Shown here: positions 20,753 through 28,216 of the stretch, piece by piece
Position numbering within the stretch: position 1 is the stretch's first letter
Layout: the number at the start of each line of letters is the position of its first letter
Assembly (NCBI RefSeq): GCF_000799715.1
Contig: NZ_JUHG01000011.1
Location: 434,001-498,000, forward strand
Reading direction: 5' to 3'
Length of the DNA stretch: 64,000 nt
Origin: Martinezella rhizogenes
GTDB taxonomy: Bacteria; Pseudomonadota; Alphaproteobacteria; Rhizobiales; Rhizobiaceae
Made by a program: the position numbers and the translations under genes
Notes under the pieces: model-generated
Seen by the model: the letters and a program-made list of their open reading frames with translations, nothing else
What the model was told of the DNA's origin: nothing
Databases searched by the model: none

Positions 20753-22228
20753 TTGCCGCCAAGCCTGACCTCCTTCACGGACGACGCCCGGATTGCCTTC
20801 GACAATCTCGTCGACCGCACAACGGGCCTCGTCAATCCGACGATTCGTCTTGGCGTCACCGGCCTTTCGCGCTCGGGCAAGACCGTCTTCATTTCCTCGC
20901 TGGTGCACAATCTGCTGAACGGCGGACGGCTGCCGCTGTTCGAGCCGGTGCAATCCGGCCGCGTCTCGGCCGTGCGTCTGGAACCGCAGCCGGATGACGC
21001 CGTGCCGCGATTCCAGTATGAGGACCACATTCGCGCGTTGGTGAAGGAGCGTATCTGGCCGGATTCGACACGGGCGATCTCCGAGCTGCGCATCACGCTG
21101 GACTACCAGAGCGCCAGCGGCTGGAACCGATTGTTCTCGCCCGGCCGCCTTTCCATCGACATCGTCGACTATCCCGGCGAATGGCTGCTCGATCTGCCAT
21201 TGCTGGCCAAGGATTTCCGCACGTTCAGCGAAGAGACTCTGGCGCTGGCAAAGACCGGCGTCCGCGCAGAACTCTCCCAGAAGTGGCTGGCGATGACGCA
21301 AGCGATCGACATCGCCGCACCGGCGGACGAGATGACGGCGCGCGACCTCGCAACCGCCTTTGCCGACTATCTCAAGGCCTGCAAGTCCGACGAACGTTCG
21401 CTGTCGACCCTGCCGCCCGGCCGCTTCCTGTTGCCCGGCGATCTCGACGGCTCACCGGCGCTCACTTTCGCGCCGTTGATACCGGCGAGCGAAACCATTG
21501 CGCCAAAAGGCTCGCTCTGGGCAATGATGGAGCGGCGCTACGAGGCCTATAAATCCGTCGTGGTCAAACCCTTCTTCCGCGAGCATTTCGCTCGGCTGGA
21601 CCGGCAGATCGTCCTTGTCGATGCATTGCAGGCGATCAATCGCGGTCCGGAAGCTGTGCAGGACTTGGAACGCGCACTGACCGATGTGCTCGCCTGCTTC
21701 CGTCCCGGCACCAATTCCCTGTTATCCTCCCTGCTCGGCCGCCGCATCGACCGCGTGCTGGTCGCCGCAACCAAAGCTGATCATCTTCATCACGAAAGCC
21801 ATGACCGCCTGGAAGCCTTGACACGCCGCCTGGTGGAGCGCGCCATCGACCGCATCGGCATGGCCGGCGCCGGCATCGACGTCATGGCCATTGCTTCGGT
21901 GCGCGCCACGCGCGAGGCGACGGTGAAACGCGACGGCCAGACCCTCCCCGTCATCGTCGGCACACCGATGGATGGGGAAACGATCGCCGGCGAGCGCTTC
22001 GACGGCAATCGCAAGACGGCGGTCTTTCCCGGCGACCTGCCGGAAAATCCGCAATGGCTGTTCGATGCGCTTGACCCCGGCGCGACAAATGTCCATCTGC
22101 CCGAGGTGAATGTCGTCCGCTTCCGTCCGCCGGAGCTGGACGAGACCGGCGCCGGCATCAAACTCTCCGTGCCGCATATCCGCCTCGACCGCGCCATGCA
22201 GTTCCTGTTCGGAGACCGCCTCGCATGA
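20753..22228 (+). CDS. YcjX family P-loop (GTPase-like) protein
   Basis: A 491-residue cytoplasmic protein of the YcjX/DUF463 family, described as stress-linked nucleotide-binding proteins. A P-loop lies at residues 37-44 (GLSRSGKT) in GVTGLSRSGKTVFISSLVHN. A switch-like segment DIVDYPGEWLLDLPLL follows, then VLVAATKADHLHHESHDRLE resembling the G4 base-recognition motif. The start is TTG 20753 with AGGGA upstream. Its stop overlaps the next gene by 4 bases (ATGA); the YcjX-YcjF pair is widely conserved. Confidence 0.88.
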   Translation: MPPSLTSFTDDARIAFDNLVDRTTGLVNPTIRLGVTGLSRSGKTVFISSLVHNLLNGGRLPLFEPVQSGRVSAVRLEPQPDDAVPRFQYEDHIRALVKERIWPDSTRAISELRITLDYQSASGWNRLFSPGRLSIDIVDYPGEWLLDLPLLAKDFRTFSEETLALAKTGVRAELSQKWLAMTQAIDIAAPADEMTARDLATAFADYLKACKSDERSLSTLPPGRFLLPGDLDGSPALTFAPLIPASETIAPKGSLWAMMERRYEAYKSVVVKPFFREHFARLDRQIVLVDALQAINRGPEAVQDLERALTDVLACFRPGTNSLLSSLLGRRIDRVLVAATKADHLHHESHDRLEALTRRLVERAIDRIGMAGAGIDVMAIASVRATREATVKRDGQTLPVIVGTPMDGETIAGERFDGNRKTAVFPGDLPENPQWLFDALDPGATNVHLPEVNVVRFRPPELDETGAGIKLSVPHIRLDRAMQFLFGDRLA

Positions 22229-23313
22229 CGAAGCCGACAAAAGACGATCTCAAGGGCCTTTCCCGTCGCCCCGCCGCCTTTTCGCTGGAGCTGGAGACCG
22301 CAAGGGATGGTGCCCACACCAAAACGGCAACAGAGACGCCGCGCCGCAAGCCGCAGAGCTTCGACACCGAAATCGTTCTGACACCGGATGAGGAAGATCC
22401 GTTCCTCAATCCCGCCCTTACCGCATCGGATGCAGAAGCCGCCACTGCCGCGCCGCGCCGCCGCAGATTCTCCTTCGGCAAGGTCGCCTTCAGCGCCTTC
22501 GGCATTCTCGTATCGCTCGCCTTCGGCCTGTGGACCGATGAATTGATTCGCAATCTGTTCAGCCGCGCCGATTGGCTCGGCTATACGGCACTGACTGTTC
22601 TCGCCATCGGCATCCTCGCAGTGCTTGCCATCGTCGTTCGCGAGACAGCCGGCATGATGCGGCTCGCGGCAGTGCAGACGATCAAGGCGGAAGCGGACGC
22701 AGCTATTATCGAGACGCGACCGGCGCGCGCCAAAGCGCTGGTCCGGCGTCTATGCACCCTGCTGGAAGCTAACCCGGCGACAGCAAAGGGTCGCGCCACG
22801 CTGAAAGCCGCCGAAGACGATATCATCGACGCTCCGCACCTTATCGAGCTTGCCGAACGCGAGCTGCTCGGCCCGCTCGATCGCAGCGCCCGCGCACTCA
22901 TTCTTGGGGCGTCGAAACGCGTGTCCGTCGTCACCGCCGTCAGTCCGCGCGCGCTCGTCGATATCCTCTACGTCCTCTACGAATCAGCTAAATTGGTCCG
23001 CGCCATGGCGGAACTCTATGGCGGCAGGCCCGGCGGGCTCGGGATGCTCAAGCTGATGCGAGATGTGCTCGCCCATCTCGCCGTCACCGGCTCCATCGCC
23101 GTCGGAGACAGCATCGTGCAGCAGTTGATCGGCCATGGTCTCGCCTCGAAACTCTCGGCCCGGCTGGGCGAAGGTGTCGTCAATGGCATGATGACGGCGC
23201 GCATCGGCATCGCCGCCATGGATCTCTGCCGCCCTCTGTCCTTCAAAGCATTGAAACGGCCGGGCATCGGCGATTTCGTCGGTGACCTCGCTCCGAACAT
23301 CACCGGCAGCTGA
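22225..23313 (+). CDS. YcjF/TIGR01620-family membrane protein
   Basis: A 362-residue inner-membrane protein (UPF0283 type). After a polar N-terminus of about 85 residues come two transmembrane helices near 87-105 and 118-138. The C-terminal half is a helical domain with SPRALVDILYVLYESAKLVR, the family's conserved core, and GSIAVGDSIVQQLIGHGLAS. It overlaps ycjX by 4 bases, so the two are co-translated and probably act together. Function is unknown; the pair is heat- or envelope-stress induced in enterobacteria. Confidence 0.86.
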   Translation: MTKPTKDDLKGLSRRPAAFSLELETARDGAHTKTATETPRRKPQSFDTEIVLTPDEEDPFLNPALTASDAEAATAAPRRRRFSFGKVAFSAFGILVSLAFGLWTDELIRNLFSRADWLGYTALTVLAIGILAVLAIVVRETAGMMRLAAVQTIKAEADAAIIETRPARAKALVRRLCTLLEANPATAKGRATLKAAEDDIIDAPHLIELAERELLGPLDRSARALILGASKRVSVVTAVSPRALVDILYVLYESAKLVRAMAELYGGRPGGLGMLKLMRDVLAHLAVTGSIAVGDSIVQQLIGHGLASKLSARLGEGVVNGMMTARIGIAAMDLCRPLSFKALKRPGIGDFVGDLAPNITGS

Positions 23314-23425
23314 ATGCCGCAAGTGCCCGCGAAAGCGGCTTTCTCCTTCATGAGAAACCAAGCATTAACCATTCTAAGGCAAAAGTGGACATCAGTCTCA
23401 GGTTCCTCTTCGTTAGGGAATGTCC

Positions 23426-23977
23426 ATGTTTTCGCGCCAGTTTCTTCTTGTTAGCGGCCTTGCCGCCGCAGCCCTTTCCCTAGGTGCCTGGGTGCATTCA
23501 GCCGACGCGGGATCCCGTGATAAGGCCTTCTTCCAGTCGGTCGCCGGCTCCTGGCGTGGCCCGGGCGAAATCGTTGCCGGCAAATACAAGGGCACAAAGT
23601 TCACCTGCAATCTCACAGGTCAGGCGCTCGACGGCGGTTCTACCGGTGTGAAGCTCGACGGCACCTGCCGCGTCGGCGTCTTCCAGCAGCCGATGTCAGC
23701 TGAAATCACCCAGAACGGCGGCAGCTATAGCGGCAAGTTCCTGGACGGAGCGGCGGGCAAGGGTCTCGACGTCACCTCGGGCACCGTCAGCGACGGTACG
23801 GTGGTTCTCGGCCTCAACCGCCAGAAGCTGAACGGCGCCATGATCGCTCGCGTCACCGACAAGAAGTCGATGAACGTCACGATCTCAGTCAAGGTCGGTG
23901 AACAGATGGTGCCGGTGATCGGCGTCACGCTGCAGCGCGCCGATGTCGACCAGATGGCCGTGGGATCGATTGAGTAG
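23426..23977 (+). CDS. Exported protein of unknown function
   Basis: A 183-residue protein with a signal peptide (MFSRQFLLVSGLAAAALSLG, cleavage near HSADA-GS). The mature part has many beta-strand-forming stretches: AGSWRGPGEIVAGKYKGTKF, LDGTCRVGVFQQPMSAEI and GGSYSGKFLDGAAGKGLDV. These suggest a small beta-barrel or beta-sandwich. The start at 23426 is preferred over an ATG at 23420, because AGGGA is 6 bases before the former and touches the latter. It is a single gene with its own terminator. No family assignment is made. Confidence 0.72.
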   Translation: MFSRQFLLVSGLAAAALSLGAWVHSADAGSRDKAFFQSVAGSWRGPGEIVAGKYKGTKFTCNLTGQALDGGSTGVKLDGTCRVGVFQQPMSAEITQNGGSYSGKFLDGAAGKGLDVTSGTVSDGTVVLGLNRQKLNGAMIARVTDKKSMNVTISVKVGEQMVPVIGVTLQRADVDQMAVGSIE

Positions 23978-24005
23978 CCCCTGACTCATCGCTATGTCTG
24001 AAGAG

Positions 24006-24031
24006 GCCGGCATCGAAATGCCGGCTTTTTC
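24006..24031 (+). terminator. Rho-independent terminator
   Basis: Stem GCCGGCAT (24006-24013) and ATGCCGGC (24018-24025) around a CGAA tetraloop, followed by TTTTTCG. It ends the transcript of the exported-protein gene and lies 10 bases before the convergent folK stop. Confidence 0.9.
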
Positions 24032-24040
24032 GTTTGCGAC

Positions 24041-24568
24041 TCAGGCGGTACGCCACCAGTCGCGGTTTTCATCCGCAATCTCGATCCCCTGCACGTCCAC
24101 CGCGCCCAACCAATCCTTAACCTTCCGTCCCTTAACCACGAGATCGGCAGCGAAATCCGCAAGCGGCTTCAGCACGAATCCCCGCTCGGTCATGCGCGGA
24201 TGCGGGATCGTCAGCAAGGGCTCCGCCTGCTCGATGTCGCCATAGGTCAGAACATCGATATCGATGGTCCTCGGCCCCCATCGCTCGAGCCGCACCCGCT
24301 TCATCTCGCGTTCGATATCGAGGCACACGTCGAGCAGTGCTTCCGGCGACAGCGTCGTATCGACGGCTGCGCAGGCGTTATAGAAGAAGGATTGGTCGGT
24401 CTTGCCCCATGGCGGCGTGCGATAGACACACGAAACCACGGCAACACGGCAATCGGCGCGCGCGTCCAGAGTCCGTAAGGCAAGCGCCATGGCCCGCACC
24501 GGATTGTCGAGATTGCCGCCGAGGCCGAGGGTGGCGCGCGAAAAACCAGCTTCAGGCAAAGTGTTCAA
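24041..24568 (-). CDS. folK: 6-hydroxymethyl-7,8-dihydropterin pyrophosphokinase
   Basis: Folate biosynthesis enzyme that transfers pyrophosphate from ATP to hydroxymethyl-dihydropterin. The 175-residue chain begins with TLGLGGNLDNPVRAMALALR, has VYRTPPWGKTDQSFFYNACA for pterin binding, and RWGPRTIDIDVLTYGDI with the metal-binding aspartates. PLLTIPHPRMTERGFVLKPL completes the signature. It overlaps folB by 17 bases and is the last gene of a folP-folB-folK operon. Confidence 0.95.
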   Translation of the reverse strand: MNTLPEAGFSRATLGLGGNLDNPVRAMALALRTLDARADCRVAVVSCVYRTPPWGKTDQSFFYNACAAVDTTLSPEALLDVCLDIEREMKRVRLERWGPRTIDIDVLTYGDIEQAEPLLTIPHPRMTERGFVLKPLADFAADLVVKGRKVKDWLGAVDVQGIEIADENRDWWRTA

Positions 24569-24914
24569 CGCTCACCTGCACATAATCGAGAACGCCCGGA
24601 ACCGGCGCGTTGGGTTTGCGCACGGTGATCTTCGCCCGGCGGATATTCGGAAAACGCCGACACAATTCCTTGGCGACGTCCAGCGCCAGCGCTTCGATCA
24701 GATAACGGCGGCGGCCGGTGACGATTTCCTCGATGACGCTGAAGGCGATGCCGTAGTTGACGGTATCGACGATCGAATCCTTATCCAGCGCATCGCCGCC
24801 ATCGACGTCGAGTTCGGCATCGACAAAGAAGCGCTGGCCGAGGAATTCTTCTTCATCATGCACGCCATGGCGGGCAAAGAAGGCACAGTTCTGAAGGGTG
24901 ATGGTGTAGATCAT
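24552..24914 (-). CDS. folB: Dihydroneopterin aldolase
   Basis: Converts dihydroneopterin to hydroxymethyl-dihydropterin plus glycolaldehyde, the step before FolK. The 120-residue sequence shows FFARHGVHDEEEFLGQRFFV with the catalytic region of the tunnelling fold, DSIVDTVNYGIAFSVIEEIV and LIEALALDVAKELCRRFP. Length matches FolB. It starts 5 bases after the folP stop and overlaps folK by 17 bases. Confidence 0.93.
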   Translation of the reverse strand: MIYTITLQNCAFFARHGVHDEEEFLGQRFFVDAELDVDGGDALDKDSIVDTVNYGIAFSVIEEIVTGRRRYLIEALALDVAKELCRRFPNIRRAKITVRKPNAPVPGVLDYVQVSVEHFA

Positions 24915-24919
24915 ATCGC

Positions 24920-25783
24920 TTATGGCGTCCTGCCGCCTAATTTCGCCCGTGTCCTGAGGATAGCATCAGCGACCGCCAGCGCGTCCCTGTTAATTGCGAC
25001 ATTGTGTACCCGAAAAATCGCAGCTCCCTGCAAACGCAATATGGCGCTGGTCGCCGCCGTCCCCACGTCCCGTTCCGATGCGTCGCGCCCTGTAACCGCG
25101 CCGACGAAGCGCTTGCGCGATGTGCCGGCCAGCAGGGGCAATTCGAAACGCAGCAGCGCGTTGAAGCGCGCCATCAACTCGAGATTTTCCTCGGTATCCT
25201 TGGCAAAACCAAAGCCGGGATCGAGCACGATATTCTGTCTGTCCACGCCGGCGGCGGCGGCGATATCGAGCGATCGGCTCAAAAACAGCACCTGGTCGTC
25301 GATGACATCGGTGAGCTTCTGGCGATCGCGGCCGGTATGCATAATGCAGAGCCCCGCACCCGTCTGTGCCGCTAACGCAGCAATCTCAGGTTCTCGCTGT
25401 AACCCAAAGATATCGTTGACGATATGCGCGCCGGCGCCGATCGCCAGCCGCGCCGTATCGGCGCGATAGGTGTCGATGGAGATCAGCGCATCCGTCTTGC
25501 CGCGCAACGCCTCGATGACGGGCAGCACCCGCCCTTGCTCTTCGGTGGCACTGACGGCATCCGCGTTCGGCTTGGTCGACTCTCCGCCGATATCGATGAT
25601 ATCAGCGCCGTCTTCGACACAGGCAAGCGCATGGGCAACCGCCGCGTCGACAGCCTCATAGTGGCCGCCGTCGGAAAAGGAATCCGGCGTTACGTTGACG
25701 ATCGCCATGATGACGCTCTGTTCGCCGACATCGAGCCTACGCCCATGCGCGACATGCCAGCTATGGCTGCGAAGCTCCGTCAC
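24920..25783 (-). CDS. folP: Dihydropteroate synthase
   Basis: Condenses the pterin pyrophosphate with p-aminobenzoate; it is the sulfonamide target. IMAIVNVTPDSFSDGGHYEA is the first signature, GADIIDIGGESTKP the second, and the C-terminal PLLAGTSRKRFVGAVTGR supplies the phosphate-binding Ser-Arg-Lys. The likely start is GTG 25783, giving 287 residues beginning TELRSHSWHVAHGRRL; no in-frame ATG lies close upstream, and the long upstream extension is unlike the family. The ribosome site is weak (GGACGG). First gene of the fol operon, divergent from the DUF922 gene. Confidence 0.93.
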   Translation of the reverse strand: MTELRSHSWHVAHGRRLDVGEQSVIMAIVNVTPDSFSDGGHYEAVDAAVAHALACVEDGADIIDIGGESTKPNADAVSATEEQGRVLPVIEALRGKTDALISIDTYRADTARLAIGAGAHIVNDIFGLQREPEIAALAAQTGAGLCIMHTGRDRQKLTDVIDDQVLFLSRSLDIAAAAGVDRQNIVLDPGFGFAKDTEENLELMARFNALLRFELPLLAGTSRKRFVGAVTGRDASERDVGTAATSAILRLQGAAIFRVHNVAINRDALAVADAILRTRAKLGGRTP

Positions 25784-25885
25784 GAACCGTCCATCCCATT
25801 GAAAATGAAAAAACCTCGCGCCTGATATTGCGCTCGCTGTGCCTATGCCGCAAGCTTGATCGAAGTTCAACTGGTAGCAGCATGA

Positions 25886-26506
25886 ATGCCGTTTGCATCC
25901 CGCCACATCCGCGTTCCGCTCATCCTGTTGCTTCTGTGCAGCATTTGCGGTGTGGCGGAAGCGGAGGTGATCGCCCGCAAATCCGTGTCCTATTTCGACA
26001 TCAAGGGCAACAGTGCCGATACGCTCGATGCGTCGTTGAATGCGCGCGGACCGCTCGCCATGGGCTCCAGCAGCCATCATCCCGGCGCCACGAAAATCCG
26101 CTTCGGCGGCAATGCCACCTATGAACAAAGAGACGGGCGCTGCCATATTGCCGGCGCCAAGATCACGGTCGATACCGAAATCATCCTGCCGCGCTGGCGC
26201 GACCGCCGGTATGCGAGCCGGCAACTATCAATGATCTGGGATACGCTTTCGGCCGACATCCGGCGCCATGAGGACCGGCATGTGGATATCGCACGCCAGC
26301 ATGCGCGTCGGATGGAACAACGGATCCTCGCTCTGCCGCCGGCCAAGGATTGCGATATGCTTCAGGATAAGGCGAACGACGTCACAGCGCGGGAAACGGA
26401 ACTTCATGACAAGGACCAAGCCCGGTTCGACCGAATCGAGGCGCTGAATTTCCAGAATCGCATGCAGCGACTGCTGACCTATCGCAGTCAGCGAAGCCGC
26501 GAATAA
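25886..26506 (+). CDS. DUF922-type exported protein, putative Zn-protease
   Basis: A 206-residue protein with a signal peptide of about 26 residues (LILLLLCSICGVAEA). The mature part has SYFDIKGNSADTLDASLNAR at its N-terminus and the metal-binding-like motif HEDRH at 128-132 within SADIRRHEDRHVDIARQHAR. These are the two signatures of DUF922, a family predicted to contain periplasmic zinc-dependent peptidases. A second His region and a C-terminal helical tail follow. Activity has not been shown for most members. Confidence 0.82.
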   Translation: MPFASRHIRVPLILLLLCSICGVAEAEVIARKSVSYFDIKGNSADTLDASLNARGPLAMGSSSHHPGATKIRFGGNATYEQRDGRCHIAGAKITVDTEIILPRWRDRRYASRQLSMIWDTLSADIRRHEDRHVDIARQHARRMEQRILALPPAKDCDMLQDKANDVTARETELHDKDQARFDRIEALNFQNRMQRLLTYRSQRSRE

Positions 26507-26880
26507 TAGGCGTCGAGACGGTTTTCCACCGAAATCATACTTTGATCACAGCCACCTGTGTGAAAACTGTCACTATTACCTGTGAATCGTTCACCAGTTT
26601 CGCTCTTTGAACTTTACGAGAATCTAAAACAGGTTCTTCCTAGCAGTTACAGCGCTGATCCGATGCTGGCGGATCGAAAGGCGAAAAAGAGAAAAGCTTT
26701 TCGCAAAGACCTGTCAGAGTTCTGCTCGTGATGCATATATCCAGGTGTTCTCCTGGCGCATCCTGAAACCACAGGTGTTTCCTCCCTTGCCTGTTGGTGA
26801 TGCGCCCGCCTTGCCTCGCTCGCTGCGACAAGCTGAGCGAGGCATCTTTTTGCCAACCTTATGGAAAGATTGCCTGTTTG
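26507..26880. other. Intergenic region with probable small RNA gene
   Basis: 374 bases between the DUF922 gene and the convergent ferredoxin gene. The 5' two-thirds is AT-richer than its surroundings and contains no convincing reading frame. The 3' third holds three stacked hairpins ending in a strong terminator, listed as a small RNA. Confidence 0.7.
26735..26850 (+). ncRNA. Probable trans-acting small RNA with anti-Shine-Dalgarno loop
   Basis: No protein-coding signal, but three consecutive hairpins on the plus strand. Hairpin 1: CCAGG (26741-26745) with CCTGG (26752-26756). Hairpin 2: GGCGCATC (26755-26762) with GATGCGCC (26799-26806), continued by ACC/GGT and ACAGG/CCTGT. This closes a 14-base loop carrying TTTCCTCCCTT, complementary to ribosome-binding sites. 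Hairpin 3: GCCTCGCTC (26813-26821) with GAGCGAGGC (26835-26843), followed by ATCTTTTTG as a terminator. This architecture is typical of Hfq-dependent rhizobial alpha-r small RNAs. The specific family is not assigned, and the 5' end is an estimate. Confidence 0.65.
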
Positions 26881-27201
26881 TCAGGCCTGACGTTCAGGAA
26901 CGTGCACGACGAGACCGTCGAGCGCCTGCGTCACCTTGATCTGACAGGAGAGCCGTGAACTCGGACGGACGTCGAAGGCGAAGTCCAGCATGTCCTCTTC
27001 CATCGGCTGCGGACCGCCAACCTTCTCCACCCAGTCTTCGTCGACATAGACATGACAGGTAGCGCAGGCACAAGCGCCGCCACATTCGGCGTCGATGCCA
27101 GGAACGGAGTTGCGAACGGCATTCTCCATCACTGTGGAGCCCTCGTCGGCATTGAGGTCGAAACGCGTGCCGTCGAAAGCAACGATGGTCAGTTTGGTCA
27201 T
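26881..27201 (-). CDS. 2Fe-2S ferredoxin, adrenodoxin type
   Basis: Small electron carrier of 106 residues. The cluster ligands have CX5CX2C...C spacing: C40, C46, C49 and C86, within [20 protein letters not shown] and SRLSCQIKV. An extra cysteine, C44, lies in the loop. This is the vertebrate-adrenodoxin/ISC-type fold, used in iron-sulfur assembly or to feed cytochromes P450 and other oxygenases. The start at 27201 ([14 protein letters not shown]) has GGA upstream; an in-frame start at 27258 adds residues outside the family. No partner gene is adjacent. Confidence 0.9.
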   Translation of the reverse strand: MTKLTIVAFDGTRFDLNADEGSTVMENAVRNSVPGIDAECGGACACATCHVYVDEDWVEKVGGPQPMEEDMLDFAFDVRPSSRLSCQIKVTQALDGLVVHVPERQA

Positions 27202-27350
27202 ATCAATGAATTCCGGTACTCGTGTGTGAAGGGTGATCCGGAATTTTTCTTCCACCAATTCCCGGGGGCAGTCAACATTTGCGCCGCCGAAACGGCGGAA
27301 ACCGTTTGGCGGCGCAATGACAAGAATTCTTGGTTTCCGGCCGTCTCAGT

Positions 27351-27719
27351 TCAACGCGACAGCTTGAGAATGAAATTCTCGGCCTCGATGACGCTGGTCG
27401 TGACCGTCGCCATGCAGGAAGCGTCGCCGGCGTCGCTTTCAAGCGCACTGGCGGCATCCGCCACCTTGAATGCGCCAACCGCGCTGGCGGCACCCTTCAG
27501 CCGATGCGATGCGGCGCGGACGCGCTTGCTGTCGCCGCTGCTGATTTCCTGCAGACAGGACCGGGCCTGCCGAGCAAACATCTGAAGCACTTCCACTTCC
27601 AGGGCCTTGTCGCCCATCGTCTGCTTCGCCAGATGAACCAGGTCGATCGCCCGCTCGCGCGATGGCGCCACGCCCCGCGAATTATCCGGGGCCTCGAACG
27701 CGATATTCAATGCTGCCAT
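27351..27719 (-). CDS. Stand-alone Hpt (histidine phosphotransfer) protein
   Basis: A 122-residue protein containing little besides an Hpt domain. The phosphorylatable histidine is H72 in AASHRLKGAASAVGAFKVAD, with the usual Lys-Gly two residues downstream and an amphipathic four-helix pattern. The start at 27719 has GGGAG at 8 bases. It has no kinase or receiver domain and no kinase gene next door, so it would relay phosphate between partners encoded elsewhere. It is divergent from the giant GPR-like gene and shares its long upstream region. Confidence 0.84.
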   Translation of the reverse strand: MAALNIAFEAPDNSRGVAPSRERAIDLVHLAKQTMGDKALEVEVLQMFARQARSCLQEISSGDSKRVRAASHRLKGAASAVGAFKVADAASALESDAGDASCMATVTTSVIEAENFILKLSR

Positions 27720-27843
27720 GTGCCAATTCTCCCGTCTTATATATATATCCATGACTTCTTTGGGATCTGCCGCATACTTGCGGCCTGCAGATGGCCATCG
27801 AGTTAAATTTTGGCACATTCAGGGCGCAAATCTTGCGACATGG

Positions 27844-27909
27844 TTAATGCGCGTTAAACATGGCTAAATTCTTTGATTTTCACCGGGTTCCGCAGTTAAA
27901 AAATGTTAA
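27844..27909. promoter_or_regulatory. Two TTAA-N6-TTAA pairs, possible CtrA-like sites
   Basis: TTAA at 27844-27847 and 27854-27857, and again at 27896-27899 and 27906-27909; each pair is separated by 6 bases and the last is followed by C. The CtrA consensus is TTAA-N7-TTAA, so spacing is one base short in both. The sites lie between the divergent Hpt and GPR-like promoters. Binding is speculative. Confidence 0.3.
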
Positions 27910-28142
27910 CAACGCATTAATGTCGTGATGAACCGAGGGCGGATTTAATTGTCACGCTTGGGGGAATGTGTCACTACGATACTGTTAAATTGGGTTTATG
28001 GCGCATGCCTTTGCCCAAGGAGTGGATAGTGGTAATGTTTTCATACCTTCCGTTTGATAAAGCGGGTATCCACCCTGAAATGTAATGGGAAATCCATCTC
28101 GACATCAGTCGAAGACGGGTGACCTCGCGGGAGGCAGGGGTC

Positions 28143-28178
28143 GTCTTTTCCGGACGTGGCGGATTTTCTGGAAAAGAC
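28143..28178 (+). promoter_or_regulatory. Hairpin in the leader of the GPR-like gene
   Basis: Arms GTCTTTTCCGGA (28143-28154) and TCTGGAAAAGAC (28167-28178) pair over 12 positions with one G-T pair and a 12-base loop. It ends 38 bases before the start codon. No T-run follows, so it is not a terminator. It could affect translation or mRNA stability. Confidence 0.45.
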
Positions 28179-28216
28179 ACGGCAGGCCCGAGTGAGTTGT
28201 AACGAGGCGTAACCGT

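Larger units (their letters stand above)
27720..28216. other. Long divergent intergenic region upstream of the GPR-like gene
   Basis: 497 bases without a convincing gene, between the divergent Hpt and GPR-like genes. The left half is AT-rich, with many TTAA tetranucleotides, including two TTAA-N6-TTAA pairs. The right half is more GC-rich and contains inverted repeats, including a perfect 7-base pair GTGGATA (28022-28028) / TATCCAC (28067-28073) and a 12-base hairpin at 28143-28178. It probably holds both promoters and a structured leader. Confidence 0.7.

Noticed and set aside
24920..26224. Extended 434-codon reading of folP
   Set aside because: The first 147 codons are antisense to the DUF922 gene and unlike dihydropteroate synthase; GTG 25783 gives the family length.
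26640..26831. 63-codon minus-strand frame across the small RNA region
   Set aside because: Low-quality translation, no ribosome site, and the hairpin series and terminator on the plus strand explain the region better.
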